A DNA stretch of 50,724 nt from an uncultured Eubacteriales bacterium (lineage in GTDB: Bacteria; Bacillota; Clostridia; Christensenellales; CAG-138), in contig CACXMS010000014.1 in NCBI GenBank assembly GCA_902768795.1, positions 1 to 50,724 on the forward strand. The letters run 5' to 3'. Positions 42,873 through 50,527 of this stretch are shown here, in pieces. Made by a program: the position numbers and the translations under genes. Every line of letters begins with the position of its first letter. Positions within the stretch are counted from its first letter, which is position 1. The notes under the pieces were generated by a model. It was not told the DNA's origin and searched no databases. It was given only the letters and a program-made list of their open reading frames with translations.

Positions 42873-42881
42873 ATTATATCA
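42873..42881 (-). promoter_or_regulatory. Extended -10 promoter of the HAD gene, overlapping the modC stop
   Basis: Minus-strand TGATATAAT (42881-42873), whose TAA is also the modC stop codon. The -35 region is poor. Confidence 0.45.
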
Positions 42882-43977
42882 TGTCTTCTCTTTTTTTGTG
42901 TAAGAATTTCGGAAAATCAATGTCTGCATGCGTCGGGTCGTTCAGAACAATGACGGCTTTTTCGTCAATTTTGAGCCAAAAAGACCGGTTTTTCGTTTTT
43001 TCCGGCTCCTGCGGGCAAAGCGCTGCGATCGGCTCCAGAGGATCCGAGCCGTCCGCCGTATAAAGACACAGCCGCCGTCCGCTCTCAAACACTTCCTCCA
43101 AAAAGGAAACCCAAATCGTTCCCGGCCGCTCATCCGGGAAGACCTGCACAGCGGATTCCGGAAAGCAGATCCACGCTCCGTCCGGCACCGCCGCGGCAGG
43201 CGAAAACGTCAATCCCCATTTCGGAACGCGCACATCGCCCGATGCGGCGCGCTCTGTTTTTGCAATGTTTGCATAGCCCGCCAGCCGCGCGTCCGCAACG
43301 GTCTCCGGCGCAAGCAGCAGCTGTTCCGTCGGTCGAACCGATTCGGACCGTCCGTTGTCCAGAACGCACACCTTCGGGCAGAAGCGCCGCACCTCGTCAC
43401 GGTCGTGCGAAACGAACAGCACGTCGCCGCGATACCGTCCCAGCGTTTCGGACAGTTCGAGCGCCAATCGCCGTTTCAGATCCGCATCCAGCGCCGAAAA
43501 CGGTTCGTCCAGCAGCAGCAGCTCCGGTTTGCCGACCAGCATTCTCGCGAGCGCGACGCGCTGCTGCTGACCGCCGGACAGCGTATGCGGATACTGCCGG
43601 CTGACTTCCTCCAGGCGAAACGTACGCAGCGCGTTCCGAACGACCGCTTCCTTTTCGGCGCGGCTGCCCGTCCGGACGCCCGCCAGAATGTTCCGGAAAA
43701 CCGTCATGTTCGGAAACAGCGCATACTGCTGAAACAAAAAACCGATGTTGCGCTTTTGCGGCGGGACGTCGATTCTTTTCGCGCTGTCAAACAGTACCCG
43801 CCCGTTCAGAACGATGCGCCCCGCATCGGGCCGCAAAATTCCTGCGATGCATTGCAGCGTAACGCTTTTGCCGCTTCCCGACGCGCCGAGCAGCCCCAGC
43901 GCGTTTCCTTCCGTTTCAAACGAAACGTCGAGCAAAAAAGCGCCGAGCTTTTTTTGAATGTTGACCGATACCGACAT
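42874..43977 (-). CDS. modC: Molybdate ABC transporter ATP-binding protein
   Basis: A 367-residue importer ATPase. Walker A GLLGASGSGKSVTLQC, Q-loop FLFQQYALFPNMTVFRNI, signature TLSGGQQQRVALARML, Walker B LLLLDEPFSALD and switch His in VLFVSHDRDEVRR. The C-terminal third should be a small regulatory (TOBE-like) domain, but is poorly conserved, so molybdate sensing there is uncertain. Start at 43977 with GGGAGG, two bases after the modB stop. Provides energy for molybdate (or tungstate) uptake with ModA and ModB. Confidence 0.92.
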   Translation of the reverse strand: MSVSVNIQKKLGAFLLDVSFETEGNALGLLGASGSGKSVTLQCIAGILRPDAGRIVLNGRVLFDSAKRIDVPPQKRNIGFLFQQYALFPNMTVFRNILAGVRTGSRAEKEAVVRNALRTFRLEEVSRQYPHTLSGGQQQRVALARMLVGKPELLLLDEPFSALDADLKRRLALELSETLGRYRGDVLFVSHDRDEVRRFCPKVCVLDNGRSESVRPTEQLLLAPETVADARLAGYANIAKTERAASGDVRVPKWGLTFSPAAAVPDGAWICFPESAVQVFPDERPGTIWVSFLEEVFESGRRLCLYTADGSDPLEPIAALCPQEPEKTKNRSFWLKIDEKAVIVLNDPTHADIDFPKFLHKKREDMI

Positions 43978-43979
43978 GG

Positions 43980-44663
43980 CTATGCCCTCCCGCCGTTCGG
44001 CTTGCGGCGCTGCTGCCGCCGTTCGAGCAGATTCATCGCCAGCAGGACCACGGCGGAAATCGCCACGTTGACCATGACCCATCGAAACGCAAGCGCATCG
44101 TCGTTTGTACGCCAAAGCTGATAAACGGTCGTTGAGATCGTTGCCGTGCGGCCCGGCGTATAGCCCGAAATCATGCTCGTTGCGCCGTACTCGCCGAGCG
44201 CGCGCGCAAACGCAAGCACGGTCCCCGCAAGAATCCCCTGCCGACAGACCGGCAGGCGGATGCGCCAGAATACGTATGCGTTCGATTTGCCGAGCGTTCG
44301 CGCCGCATCCGCCAGCGTTTCATCAAACGATTCGAACGCGCCGCGCGCGGTTCGGTACATCAGCGGAAAAATCACAACCGCCGTCGCAACGATCGCGCCC
44401 TGCCAGTTCATCGTCAGACGCAGTTGAAACCACGCCTCCAGCAGCATCCCCACGGGACGCTTCGGGCCGAACAGCCGCAGCAGCAGGTAGCCGACGACGG
44501 TCGGCGGCAGCACGAGCGGCAGCGTCAGCAGGACGTCCAGAACGCCCTTCAGCGCCCGCGGAAGCCGTGCGATGTAATGTGCGGCAAAAATGCCCAGAAA
44601 GAAGACGATGACCGTCGCAATCAGGGCAATCCGCAGCGAGTTGTAAAGAGGAAACCAATCCAT
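43980..44663 (-). CDS. modB: Molybdate ABC transporter permease
   Basis: A 227-residue membrane protein with about five or six helices. The ATPase-contact (EAA) loop is FDETLADAARTLGKSNAYVFWRIRLP, and the ModB-typical ARALGEYGATSMISGYTPGRTATIS follows. DVLLTLPLVLPPTVVGYLLL is a family hallmark near the N-terminus. Start at ATG 44663; a TTG two codons upstream is an alternative. It forms the channel of the ModABC importer. Confidence 0.94.
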   Translation of the reverse strand: MDWFPLYNSLRIALIATVIVFFLGIFAAHYIARLPRALKGVLDVLLTLPLVLPPTVVGYLLLRLFGPKRPVGMLLEAWFQLRLTMNWQGAIVATAVVIFPLMYRTARGAFESFDETLADAARTLGKSNAYVFWRIRLPVCRQGILAGTVLAFARALGEYGATSMISGYTPGRTATISTTVYQLWRTNDDALAFRWVMVNVAISAVVLLAMNLLERRQQRRKPNGGRA

Positions 44664-44705
44664 CCCCAAATATCCTCTTCGCCCGCGCGGGCGAATCCCG
44701 TGCGA

Positions 44706-45518
44706 TTACGAAAGCGGGGAAAAGCCCACGGACGCAAACACCGCGGACGCCTCCGGTCCCTTGAGATAGTCCAGAAATGCCTTTGCCTCGGCCTCGTGCT
44801 TCGTCACGTTCAGCACCGCCGCAGGATAGATGACCTGTCCGCACATCTCCTTCGTCGCGGTATCGACGATCGAAAGATTTGCGCTGAACGCGTCGGTCGC
44901 ATAAATGATTCCGCAATCCACCGCCGCTTCGGAAACCTGCGAGGTGACTTCCTTGACGTTGCTTCCATAGGTCAGATTGGCGGCGACCGCCGCTTCGTCG
45001 AGCCCGTAATGCGCGAAAATCTTCTGCGTGTACTGCCCGACCGGCACGTCGCTGTTGCCGATTCCCAGCAGGACGTCCCCGGTCTTCAGCCGTTCGATCA
45101 GATCGTCAAACGACGCGATCCCCTTCGGATTGCCCTCCGGCACAACAAGCGCGACCTTGTTTTCGAGCAGATTCACGCGCGTTTCGGAAAGCACGAAATC
45201 CAGCCCGTCCGGATTCGCCTCGGCGGACGCCGTTTTATCCAGCGCGTTCATCTGCTTCGGCGCGGCGGACAGAAACAGATCGCAGTCCGCTCCGTTTTCG
45301 ATCTGCGTTTTCAGCGTCCCGGACGAGTCAAAATTGAACGTCAGCGTTACGTTCGGCGCGACCGAACGGTACTGCCCTGCGATTTCGCCGAGCGTTTCCG
45401 TCAGCGACGCCGCCGCAAAGACAACCAGTTCGACCGGCTCTTCGGCCTTCTGTGCCGCAGGCGCCGTGCAGCCGATCAAAAGCAGCGCGCAAAGCAGGAA
45501 AGTCATAATCCGTTTCAT
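44706..45518 (-). CDS. modA: Molybdate-binding lipoprotein
   Basis: A 270-residue solute-binding protein, lipid-anchored at Cys16 (signal ends LLIGC). The mature part begins LVVFAAASLTETLGEIAGQY. The binding-cleft stretches NFDSSGTLKTQIENGADCDLF and VPVGQYTQKIFAHYGLD match ModA. It captures molybdate or tungstate for ModBC; these metals are needed for molybdopterin enzymes in anaerobes. Start at 45518 with AGGGGAG; the frame open to 45620 covers the promoter and operator. Confidence 0.95.
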   Translation of the reverse strand: MKRIMTFLLCALLLIGCTAPAAQKAEEPVELVVFAAASLTETLGEIAGQYRSVAPNVTLTFNFDSSGTLKTQIENGADCDLFLSAAPKQMNALDKTASAEANPDGLDFVLSETRVNLLENKVALVVPEGNPKGIASFDDLIERLKTGDVLLGIGNSDVPVGQYTQKIFAHYGLDEAAVAANLTYGSNVKEVTSQVSEAAVDCGIIYATDAFSANLSIVDTATKEMCGQVIYPAAVLNVTKHEAEAKAFLDYLKGPEASAVFASVGFSPLS

Positions 45519-45535
45519 TGCGGTATCTCCCCTTT

Positions 45536-45581
45536 CGTTATTCTGAAAATGTGATAACGTTATATTTTTGAAAGAATAACG
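45536..45581. promoter_or_regulatory. Symmetric nested palindrome in the mod operon leader (putative operator)
   Basis: CGTTATTC (45536-45543), ten bases, the palindrome ATAACGTTAT (45554-45563), ten bases, then GAATAACG (45574-45581). All are centred on the same point, so the whole 46-base element is symmetric. It covers roughly +4 to +50 of the predicted transcript, which suits a repressor. The half sites resemble ModE boxes (CGTTAT / ATAACG). Confidence 0.65.
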
Positions 45582-45591
45582 CTTTATACGG

Positions 45592-45620
45592 ATCATACCA
45601 CCCATCCTTTCGCTTGTCAA
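45592..45620 (-). promoter_or_regulatory. Promoter of modABC
   Basis: Minus-strand perfect TTGACA (45620-45615), 17-base spacer, TATGAT (45597-45592). Confidence 0.82.
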
Positions 45621-45621
45621 T

Positions 45622-45663
45622 CAAAAAAGAGCCGTTCCTCTTTTGCGCTGCAAAAAACGGCTC
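45622..45663 (-). terminator. Terminator of the unknown membrane-protein gene
   Basis: Minus-strand arms GAGCCGTT / AACGGCTC enclose a TTTTGC/GCAAAA stem and are followed by TTTTTTG. It ends two bases before the mod promoter -35 box. Confidence 0.85.
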
Positions 45664-45681
45664 CCTGAAACAAAGACAATT

Positions 45682-46554
45682 TCAGTTTCCGAAGACGACG
45701 CTTTGCGCCCAAGCGCGAATGTCAGATGCATACCGGCTCGCTTCGGACGTTTCGGTAACAAACTGCACGAGCCAAAACGCATCCTGCGTCTTAAAGACGT
45801 ATGCGGTATAGGAATACGATCCTTCGTCGCCAAGATCGACGTCATAGGCGTAATATCTCAGATTTCCATCCGTAAGCAGCACGGGATGCGGATCCTCCTC
45901 GTCTGCAAAACAGGTCGCGGCATACTCCCGGAGCGTCCAGTCCTCCAGTCCTTCGTACTCCGCAAACGCATCGCGGACCGTATAAACGCCAACGTGATCC
46001 GAAGCGATCCATTCCTCCGACCCTTCCATCTGCTCGACGGAAAAGTTCTCGTTCAGCGTGATCGTCATATTTTGAACGGTGAAGTCCTTGGGCGCAGCGT
46101 GTTTCTTTGCTGCTGCCGTTCCCGCAGCGACGCCTGCGACCAGACCGGCAATTGCGCTGCCGATCAGAATCGGAATCAGAAAGTTCCACGCTCTCTTTTG
46201 GCTTTGCTTCCGAAGCTGCTGTGCCTGCTCGGACGGTTCGCCGTCGAAACGAAACGGGTTCCCGCTCACGGGATTGAAACGCGAAACGCCGGTCAACGCA
46301 ACATTCTCACTGCCGGCGGGCACGATTGCCAGATCGCAGTTGAAATCCCGGCTCACCGATCCCGCCCCGACATAGACGCTGCATTCGCCGTCCGGAATCT
46401 CAAAGGAAACGGTCTCGCCGTTTTTCAGCGCGCCGAGTTTTGTACAGGCAGTTCCGCAGATGAATTCGCTGCCCTGCGGGTCTTTGATATAGATGAAATA
46501 GCGTCCGAGACTTCCGATAAAGCTCTTCCTTCTTGTGAGGGTCAAAGTACGCAT
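45682..46554 (-). CDS. Membrane protein of unknown function
   Basis: A 290-residue protein I do not recognise. Residues 1-95 look like a beta-rich cytoplasmic domain (SFIGSLGRYFIYIKDPQGSE ... VSFEIPDGECSVYVGAG), possibly of the type that displays a short all-beta fold. A polar linker follows, then one membrane helix (about 123-147, FLIPILIGSAIAGLVAGVAA). The remaining 140 residues form a second domain with alternating strands. No signal peptide and no catalytic motif. ATG with GAAGGAGAAAG; own promoter and terminator, so monocistronic. Confidence 0.75.
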   Translation of the reverse strand: MRTLTLTRRKSFIGSLGRYFIYIKDPQGSEFICGTACTKLGALKNGETVSFEIPDGECSVYVGAGSVSRDFNCDLAIVPAGSENVALTGVSRFNPVSGNPFRFDGEPSEQAQQLRKQSQKRAWNFLIPILIGSAIAGLVAGVAAGTAAAKKHAAPKDFTVQNMTITLNENFSVEQMEGSEEWIASDHVGVYTVRDAFAEYEGLEDWTLREYAATCFADEEDPHPVLLTDGNLRYYAYDVDLGDEGSYSYTAYVFKTQDAFWLVQFVTETSEASRYASDIRAWAQSVVFGN

Positions 46555-46586
46555 GAATCTTTCTCCTTCTTCCGATTTGTTGATTC

Positions 46587-46615
46587 AGTATATCATCTTT
46601 TGTTTGCACAGACAA
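46587..46615 (-). promoter_or_regulatory. Promoter of the unknown membrane-protein gene
   Basis: Minus-strand TTGTCT (46615-46610), 17-base spacer, TATACT (46592-46587) with a TG extension. Confidence 0.6.
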
Positions 46616-46667
46616 TTTGTTTTCCCAAAAAACCGGGTCGCTTTTGCAGAAAAAATGGGTTACGTGC

Positions 46668-46696
46668 TTGACAGAGGCGGGACAGGTCGATATAAT
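46668..46696 (+). promoter_or_regulatory. Consensus promoter of hisS-aspS
   Basis: Perfect TTGACA (46668-46673), 17-base spacer, perfect TATAAT (46691-46696). Confidence 0.88.
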
Positions 46697-46702
46697 CAAG
46701 GA

Positions 46703-46924
46703 AAGGCATGGATCGGAAGAGTATCCGCCCCCGTTCTTCCATAGAGAGCGCGCCATCGGCTGCAAGCGCGTGTGGAACCGGCGGAGAAAGACAACCGGGA
46801 GTCGTATGTCGGAAATGGCATGCCGCAGATCTGCGTTACGGATTTAAGAGCGTGAGCAATCACGAAACAGGGTGGCACCGCGGACCTTCCGTCCCTATGA
46901 TGGAAGGACCGCGTTCTATTTTTT
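46703..46924 (+). promoter_or_regulatory. T-box riboswitch ahead of hisS-aspS
   Basis: The T-box sequence AGGGTGGCACCGCG is at 46869-46882, followed by a terminator stem (46878-46890 / 46902-46913) and a T-rich tail. In stem I, AGTA (46720-46723) and TCCGCC (46724-46729) face GGCGGA (46780-46785) and GAA (46786-46788), the usual frame of a specifier loop. The next triplet after one base is GAC (46790-46792), an Asp codon. Uncharged tRNA-Asp would then favour antitermination. The specifier assignment is mine and less certain than the T-box. Confidence 0.85.
46878..46924 (+). terminator. T-box-controlled terminator
   Basis: Arms CGCGGACCTTCC and GGAAGGACCGCG (one mismatch), loop around 46891-46901, followed by TTCTATTTTTT. 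Mutually exclusive with the T-box antiterminator. Confidence 0.82.
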
Positions 46925-46942
46925 GAAAGAAGGAGAAAAAGA

Positions 46943-48205
46943 ATGGCTTATAAGGCACCGAAAGGAACCAAAGACGTTCTCCCCGAGGAAAGCTATCGCT
47001 GGCAGCATCTCGAATCGGTTGTACGGAACATCGTTCGCAAGTACGGACTTTTGGAAGCCCGCACGCCGTGTATCGAGCACACGGAGCTGTTTTTGCGCGG
47101 CGTCGGCGGCACGACCGATATTGTGCAGAAGGAAATGTACACGTTCACCGATAAGGGCGACCGCAGCATTACCTTAAAGCCCGAAGGCACGGCGGGGGCT
47201 GTGCGGATGTTCGTTGAGAACGGACTGTTTTCCGAAGCGCAGCCGACCAAGATGTTTTATCTTTACTGCCCCGTCTTCCGCTATGAACGTCCGCAGGCGG
47301 GACGGCTCCGCGAGCATCACCAGTTCGGCGTCGAGGTGTTCGGCGCGCCGCAGCCCTCGGCGGACGCGGAAGTGATCGCGCTTGCCTCGGAATTATTCGA
47401 AACCATCGGCGTGCACGACCTGACGATCAAGCTGAACAGCATCGGCTGTCCGAAATGCCGGGGACGGTATCAGGAAGCGCTGCGCGAATACCTTGCCGGG
47501 CGGTATGACGAGCTTTGCGAGGACTGCAAATCGCGTTTTGAAAAGAACCCTTTGCGGATCCTCGACTGTAAAGTGCCGCATTGCCGCGAGATCGTTCTCG
47601 GCGCGCCGCACACGATGGACTATATCTGCGACGAATGCCGCGCGCACATGGACGGGCTGACAAATCTGCTCGACAAAATCGGCATCCGCTATGAACTCGA
47701 TCCGATGCTCGTGCGCGGGCTGGACTATTACACCAAGACCGTGTTTGAGATCGTTTCGGGCATGCCCGGCGCGCAGGGAACGCTGTGCGGCGGCGGACGG
47801 TACGACGGGCTCATCAAGGAGCTCGGCGGGCCGGAAATGCCCGCGGTCGGATTCGGGCTTGGCATGGAGCGGCTTCTGCTGATCATGGAGCAGCTCGGCG
47901 TGAATGTGGAAAAGCCGCTGCGCTATGACCTGATGCTGCTCGGGCTCGGCGGCGAAGCGAAGGAAAAAGCGTTTGTGCTGTGTCAGGCGCTCCGCAATAT
48001 GGGCTTTGCGGTCGATACGGATCACGTCGGGCGCAGCGTGAAAGCCGGCATGAAGTTTGCGGACAAAGTCGGCGCGGCAAACGTGCTCGTGATCGGAGAC
48101 AATGAGATCGCCGAAAACAAAGCCGTCATCAAGAACATGAAAACGGGCGAGCAGTCCGAAACGGTGCTGACGCCCGAAGAAATTGCGAATGTGCTGAGAG
48201 GATAA
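46943..48205 (+). CDS. hisS: Histidine-tRNA ligase
   Basis: A 420-residue class II aminoacyl-tRNA synthetase that charges tRNA-His. It begins KAPKGTKDVLPEESYRWQHL. Motif 2 is YCPVFRYERPQAGRLREHHQ, the His-specific motifs are LVRGLDYYTKTVFE and GGGRYDGLI, and motif 3 is AVGFGLGMERLL. The C-terminal anticodon domain follows (about 330-420). Length is normal. First gene of hisS-aspS under the T-box. aspS starts four bases after its stop. Confidence 0.97.
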   Translation: MAYKAPKGTKDVLPEESYRWQHLESVVRNIVRKYGLLEARTPCIEHTELFLRGVGGTTDIVQKEMYTFTDKGDRSITLKPEGTAGAVRMFVENGLFSEAQPTKMFYLYCPVFRYERPQAGRLREHHQFGVEVFGAPQPSADAEVIALASELFETIGVHDLTIKLNSIGCPKCRGRYQEALREYLAGRYDELCEDCKSRFEKNPLRILDCKVPHCREIVLGAPHTMDYICDECRAHMDGLTNLLDKIGIRYELDPMLVRGLDYYTKTVFEIVSGMPGAQGTLCGGGRYDGLIKELGGPEMPAVGFGLGMERLLLIMEQLGVNVEKPLRYDLMLLGLGGEAKEKAFVLCQALRNMGFAVDTDHVGRSVKAGMKFADKVGAANVLVIGDNEIAENKAVIKNMKTGEQSETVLTPEEIANVLRG

Positions 48206-48209
48206 AGGT

Positions 48210-49997
48210 ATGGGAGAATTCTTAAATGGTTGGAAACGCACCTGCTACTGCACGGAGCTTACCAAGGCGGACGTCGGCAGGGAAGTCACTCTGATGGGTT
48301 GGGTCAATGTGCGCCGCGACCTCGGCGCGCTGATCTTCGTGCAGCTAAGGGACCGCTCCGGTCTGATGCAGGTCGTGTTCGATCAGAACGCGCTGTCCGC
48401 CGAGGACTTTGCCCGCGCAAGCTCGATTCGCTCCGAATACGTTCTGGCGATCCGGGGCACACTTTCTCTGCGGTCGTCGGTCAATCCGAACATGCCGACC
48501 GGCGAACTGGAAGTTCCGGTCAGGGAGTTCAAGATCCTGTCGGACGCCGAAACGCCGCCGATCGACACGAGCGACAACTGCAACGCGTCCGAGCTTCTGC
48601 GCCTCAAGTACCGCTATCTCGACCTCAGACGGCCCTGCATGCAGAAGAACCTGATCATGCGAAACAAGATCACGCACATCGCGCGCGACTATTTCAACGA
48701 GAACGGGTTTATCGACATTGAAACGCCTGTGCTGACCAAGAGCACGCCCGAAGGCGCGCGCGACTATCTCGTGCCGAGCCGCGTGCATCCCGGCTCGTTC
48801 TACGCGCTGCCGCAGAGCCCGCAGCTGTTCAAGCAGCTTCTGATGCTCTCCGGCTTCGACCGCTACATTCAGATTGCGCGCTGTTTCCGCGACGAGGACC
48901 TGCGCGCCGATCGGCAGCCGGACTTTACGCAGATCGACCTGGAAATGTCGTTCGTCGAAGAAGACGACGTCATGAACATGAACGAGGGCTTTTTGAAGCG
49001 GCTGTTCAAGGAAACGCTCGACTACGACGTGCAGCTCCCGCTGCCGCGCATCAAGTGGATCGACGCGATGAACCGCTACGGCTCCGACAAGCCGGATACG
49101 CGCTTTGAAATGGAGCTGAAGGATCTGTCCGACGCCGTGAAAAACTGCGGCTTCTCCGTGTTCCAAAATGCGCTGGCAAACGGCGGAAGCGTGCGCGGCA
49201 TCGTCGCAAAGGGCGCTTCAAAGCACATCTCGCGCAAGGAGATCGACGCGCTCGGCGAATTCGTGAAAACCTACCGCGCCAAGGGACTTGCCTGGATGAA
49301 CTGGAAGGAAGAAGGGCTGCAGTCTCCGATCGCAAAGTTTTTAACCGAGGACGAGATCCGCGCGATCGCCGCGGCCGCCGGCTTTGAGCAGGGCGACGTT
49401 CTGTTCATCGTCGCGGACCGGAATACGGTCGTTTGGCAGGCGCTCGGCGCGCTGCGTCTGAAGCTGGCGGAAAAGCTGAATCTGATTCCCGAGGGCAAGT
49501 ACAACCTTCTTTGGGTCACGGAATTCCCGCAGCTCGAATGGAGCGAGGAAGAGAACCGCTATGTCGCCATGCATCATCCGTTCACCAGCCCGATGGACGA
49601 GGACGTTCCCAAGCTCGACACCGATCCCGGTTCGGTACGCGCCAAGGCGTACGATATCGTACTGAACGGCAACGAGATCGGCGGCGGTTCGATCCGAATC
49701 CACTCGAGCGAGCTGCAGAGCAAGATGTTCGAGGTCATCGGTCTGACGCCCGAACAGGCGGAAGCGCGCTTCAAATTCCTGCTCGACGCGCTCAAGTACG
49801 GCACGCCGCCGCACGGCGGTATGGCATACGGGCTTGACCGCCTTGCGATGCTGATCTGCGGCACGCCGTCGATCCGCGACGTCATTGCGTTCCCGAAGGT
49901 GCAGAACGCCTCCTGCCCGCTGACGAACGCGCCCGACCCCGTCGACGAAAAGCAGCTTAAAGAGCTGCATATCGCCGTAACCGATTTTGAAGAATAA
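48210..49997 (+). CDS. aspS: Aspartate-tRNA ligase, bacterial type
   Basis: A 595-residue class II synthetase that charges tRNA-Asp. The N-terminal OB-fold anticodon domain includes VNVRRDLGALIFVQLRDRSG. GARDYLVPSRVHPGSFYALP and CFRDEDLRADRQPDFTQIDL (motif 2) form the active site. A bacterial GAD insertion lies about residues 285-420, and motif 3 is GGMAYGLDRLAMLICG. I cannot tell whether it also mischarges tRNA-Asn. It lies between hisS and trxA. Confidence 0.97.
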   Translation: MGEFLNGWKRTCYCTELTKADVGREVTLMGWVNVRRDLGALIFVQLRDRSGLMQVVFDQNALSAEDFARASSIRSEYVLAIRGTLSLRSSVNPNMPTGELEVPVREFKILSDAETPPIDTSDNCNASELLRLKYRYLDLRRPCMQKNLIMRNKITHIARDYFNENGFIDIETPVLTKSTPEGARDYLVPSRVHPGSFYALPQSPQLFKQLLMLSGFDRYIQIARCFRDEDLRADRQPDFTQIDLEMSFVEEDDVMNMNEGFLKRLFKETLDYDVQLPLPRIKWIDAMNRYGSDKPDTRFEMELKDLSDAVKNCGFSVFQNALANGGSVRGIVAKGASKHISRKEIDALGEFVKTYRAKGLAWMNWKEEGLQSPIAKFLTEDEIRAIAAAAGFEQGDVLFIVADRNTVVWQALGALRLKLAEKLNLIPEGKYNLLWVTEFPQLEWSEEENRYVAMHHPFTSPMDEDVPKLDTDPGSVRAKAYDIVLNGNEIGGGSIRIHSSELQSKMFEVIGLTPEQAEARFKFLLDALKYGTPPHGGMAYGLDRLAMLICGTPSIRDVIAFPKVQNASCPLTNAPDPVDEKQLKELHIAVTDFEE

Positions 49998-50016
49998 CCT
50001 ACAGGAGGAACAATCC

Positions 50017-50337
50017 ATGGCAAACGTAACCGTCGGAACCAGTGAAAACTTCGATGCAATCCTGAGCGGCGACAAGCCGGTCTTTGTGGACTTCTGGGCG
50101 ACCTGGTGCGGCCCGTGCCGCATGGTATCCCCGTTTGTGGAACAGCTTGCCGAGCAGTACGGCGACCGCATCACGTTTGTGAAGGTGGACGTTGACGACG
50201 AGCCGTATCTTGCACAGCGCTTCCGCGTCGTTTCGATCCCGAACCTCGTGCTGATCAAGGACGGAGAAATCGTCGAACAGTCCGCGGGCGCGCGCCCGAA
50301 GGCGCTGCTCGAAAAAATGCTGCAGCAGGTTCTGTAA
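50017..50337 (+). CDS. trxA: Thioredoxin
   Basis: A 106-residue protein-disulfide reductase with the active site FWATWCGPCRMVSPF (Cys31/Cys34) and the cis-proline loop VVSIPNLVLIKDG. It reduces disulfides in cytosolic proteins, normally with thioredoxin reductase, which is not in the window. ATG at 50017 with ACAGGAGGAAC; the slightly longer frame from 49987 overlaps aspS. It follows aspS by 19 bases, so it may be part of the T-box-controlled transcript, which would be unusual for thioredoxin. Confidence 0.96.
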   Translation: MANVTVGTSENFDAILSGDKPVFVDFWATWCGPCRMVSPFVEQLAEQYGDRITFVKVDVDDEPYLAQRFRVVSIPNLVLIKDGEIVEQSAGARPKALLEKMLQQVL

Positions 50338-50356
50338 CCGAATTCCCACGCACATC

Positions 50357-50390
50357 GGCCCGCCGCAAAATGCGGCGGGCCGTCCTTTGA
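50357..50390 (+). terminator. Terminator after trxA
   Basis: Perfect 10-bp stem GGCCCGCCGC / GCGGCGGGCC with a 5-base loop, then a weakly T-rich tail. Confidence 0.75.
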
Positions 50391-50419
50391 ATCCATTGGA
50401 AGCAATTCGTCGCAGGCCG

Positions 50420-50527
50420 TCAATTGATGCAAGCCGTTGCAACCATTGTTGCAATATCTGTCGTCACATCAACAACCTGTTTCAGCGCCTTCCACAAGAA
50501 CGTGTGGTGTTTCCTTACAGCCGTCAT
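50420..50527 (-). CDS. Possible 35-residue ORF coupled to the wall-anchored protein gene
   Basis: The ATG (50527-50525) overlaps the stop of the upstream sortase substrate in ATGA. The product starts MTAVRKHHTFLWKALKQVVD and ends in a mildly hydrophobic tail. No ribosome site of its own is visible and I know no homologue, so this may be a chance frame. Confidence 0.2.
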   Translation of the reverse strand: MTAVRKHHTFLWKALKQVVDVTTDIATMVATACIN

